The notes below the pieces were generated by a model. That model was not told the origin of the DNA. It ran no database searches and saw only the letters and a list, made by a program, of their open reading frames with translations. DNA of 7,484 bases from Bacillota bacterium (GTDB lineage Bacteria > Bacillota > Clostridia > Clostridiales > Clostridiaceae): positions 1 to 7,484 of the forward strand of contig JAEWQX010000062.1 of assembly GCA_023399035.1 (NCBI GenBank), in the 5' to 3' direction. Below are positions 6,608-7,484 of this stretch, in pieces. The stretch's first letter is position 1. Each line of letters starts with the position of its first letter. Both the position numbers and the translations under genes were made by a program.

Positions 6608-7484
6608 ATAATGTAATTACTCTATTTAACAGTTCGTTATTTCTCTTTATAAATTCATCCATTTCATCTGCTTCTAATTCCTTATTTGCTATCTTTGCAA
6701 GATCTAGTATATGTTCACAGATAAATTTAACATCTTCTTTTTTAGAATCATCTTTTGAAACTTCGACAAGTTTCTTTACAAGAGGGTTATTATTATTAAC
6801 TACAAGTGTCTCTTCTTCCTTAAACATTCCCATTGAACCCATACCTGCCTGAGCATACATCTTGCTCATTTCAGCCATTCTTCTTGATTCTTCTGATACA
6901 AGAATCATAGCTGAAGTCTTTTCATTTTTCAGTCCTTCAACAGACAGCTTAGTCACCTTATCTCCTAGTGCATTCTTAAATACATCTTCTATTTCTTTAT
7001 TGAAGTTCTTCTGAGCCTCATCATTTTCATCAGTTTTACTTCCCAATGTATCTGAAATATCAGAGTCAATTCTCTTAAACTTAACTCCATTTTCATGCAT
7101 TTCTAAGAATGTAATAAAGTGATCATCTAATGTACAATCTAAAATAAGTGCATCAAGGTCATATTCCTTGAACATCTTTATATATTGAGACTGCTGCTTT
7201 TCATCATTTGAATAATATACTTTATTTTCATGTTTTTCTTTATTTGCTTCAAGGTAATCTTTTAATGTTACAAATTCACCTTTTAGATTCTTAAAGATTA
7301 TTATATCCTTAATCTTCTCATAGAATTTTTCATCCCTTAAGCATCCATATTTAATGAATATCTGAATATCAGGCCAGAATTTATTAAATTCTTCTCTGCT
7401 GTTTTTAAATAAGTCTACTAATTTATCCGCAACCTTCTTAATTATATGATTAGAAATCTTAGCTACATCTCTGTCATTTTGAAG
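6606..7484 (-). CDS. htpG: Chaperone protein HtpG (Hsp90), C-terminal part, cut by the window edge
   Basis: An open frame of 292 residues reaches the window edge at 7484 with no start codon of its own. The full protein is usually 620-640 residues, so about 45 percent is visible. The fragment covers the end of the middle domain (LQNDRDVAKISNHI, then FIKYGCLRDEKFYEK and the YLEANKEKHENKVYY stretch) and the C-terminal dimerisation domain (residues from about DALILD to the end RVITL). These match clostridial HtpG closely. The N-terminal ATPase domain lies outside. The methionine at 7173-7175 is internal (IKMFKEYDLDALIL), not a start. HtpG is a cytosolic ATP-driven homodimer that helps protein folding under stress. 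The gene seems monocistronic at its 3' end because a strong terminator follows. Confidence 0.95.
   Translation of the reverse strand, partial: LQNDRDVAKISNHIIKKVADKLVDLFKNSREEFNKFWPDIQIFIKYGCLRDEKFYEKIKDIIIFKNLKGEFVTLKDYLEANKEKHENKVYYSNDEKQQSQYIKMFKEYDLDALILDCTLDDHFITFLEMHENGVKFKRIDSDISDTLGSKTDENDEAQKNFNKEIEDVFKNALGDKVTKLSVEGLKNEKTSAMILVSEESRRMAEMSKMYAQAGMGSMGMFKEEETLVVNNNNPLVKKLVEVSKDDSKKEDVKFICEHILDLAKIANKELEADEMDEFIKRNNELLNRVITL

Overview
The window is AT-rich DNA typical of Clostridium in the strict sense. Support comes from the codon usage, the strong AGGAGG-type ribosome sites, the TTG starts and the six-cysteine (SCIFF) peptide system, which is a hallmark of Clostridia. I cannot fix the species. 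All seven genes I can support lie on the minus strand, so transcription runs from high to low coordinates. They appear to form four transcription units.

(1) 7484-6564: the C-terminal part of htpG (Hsp90 chaperone), cut by the window edge and closed by a near-perfect terminator hairpin that begins at its stop codon. (2) 6358-4638: the SCIFF unit. It has a near-consensus promoter, a 45-codon cysteine-rich precursor gene (6158-6295), a 120-nt spacer with a GAAA-capped attenuator-like hairpin, the radical SAM/SPASM maturase, and a strong terminator at its stop codon. This is a ribosomally made, thioether-crosslinked peptide system (ranthipeptide class). (3) 4635-1886: an M16 zinc peptidase followed 14 nt later by a PLP-dependent Orn/Lys/Arg decarboxylase. 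Both appear to start at TTG, and the unit ends in a hairpin terminator. (4) 1760-45: a sodium-coupled amino-acid symporter (NSS/SLC6 family), followed by a 35-residue single-span MetS-type small subunit. This unit has its own promoter; its terminator probably lies beyond position 1.

The notable system is SCIFF. Precursor and maturase are adjacent and intact, with every expected cluster-binding cysteine, and the precursor carries a seventh cysteine outside the usual six. No dedicated exporter or leader protease is inside the unit. An M16 peptidase, from a family that includes RiPP-processing enzymes, is the very next gene after the maturase but sits behind a terminator, so a role in SCIFF processing is only a hypothesis. 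The rest (htpG, decarboxylase, amino-acid transporter) looks like ordinary chromosomal content. I saw no mobile elements, CRISPR arrays, tRNA or rRNA genes.
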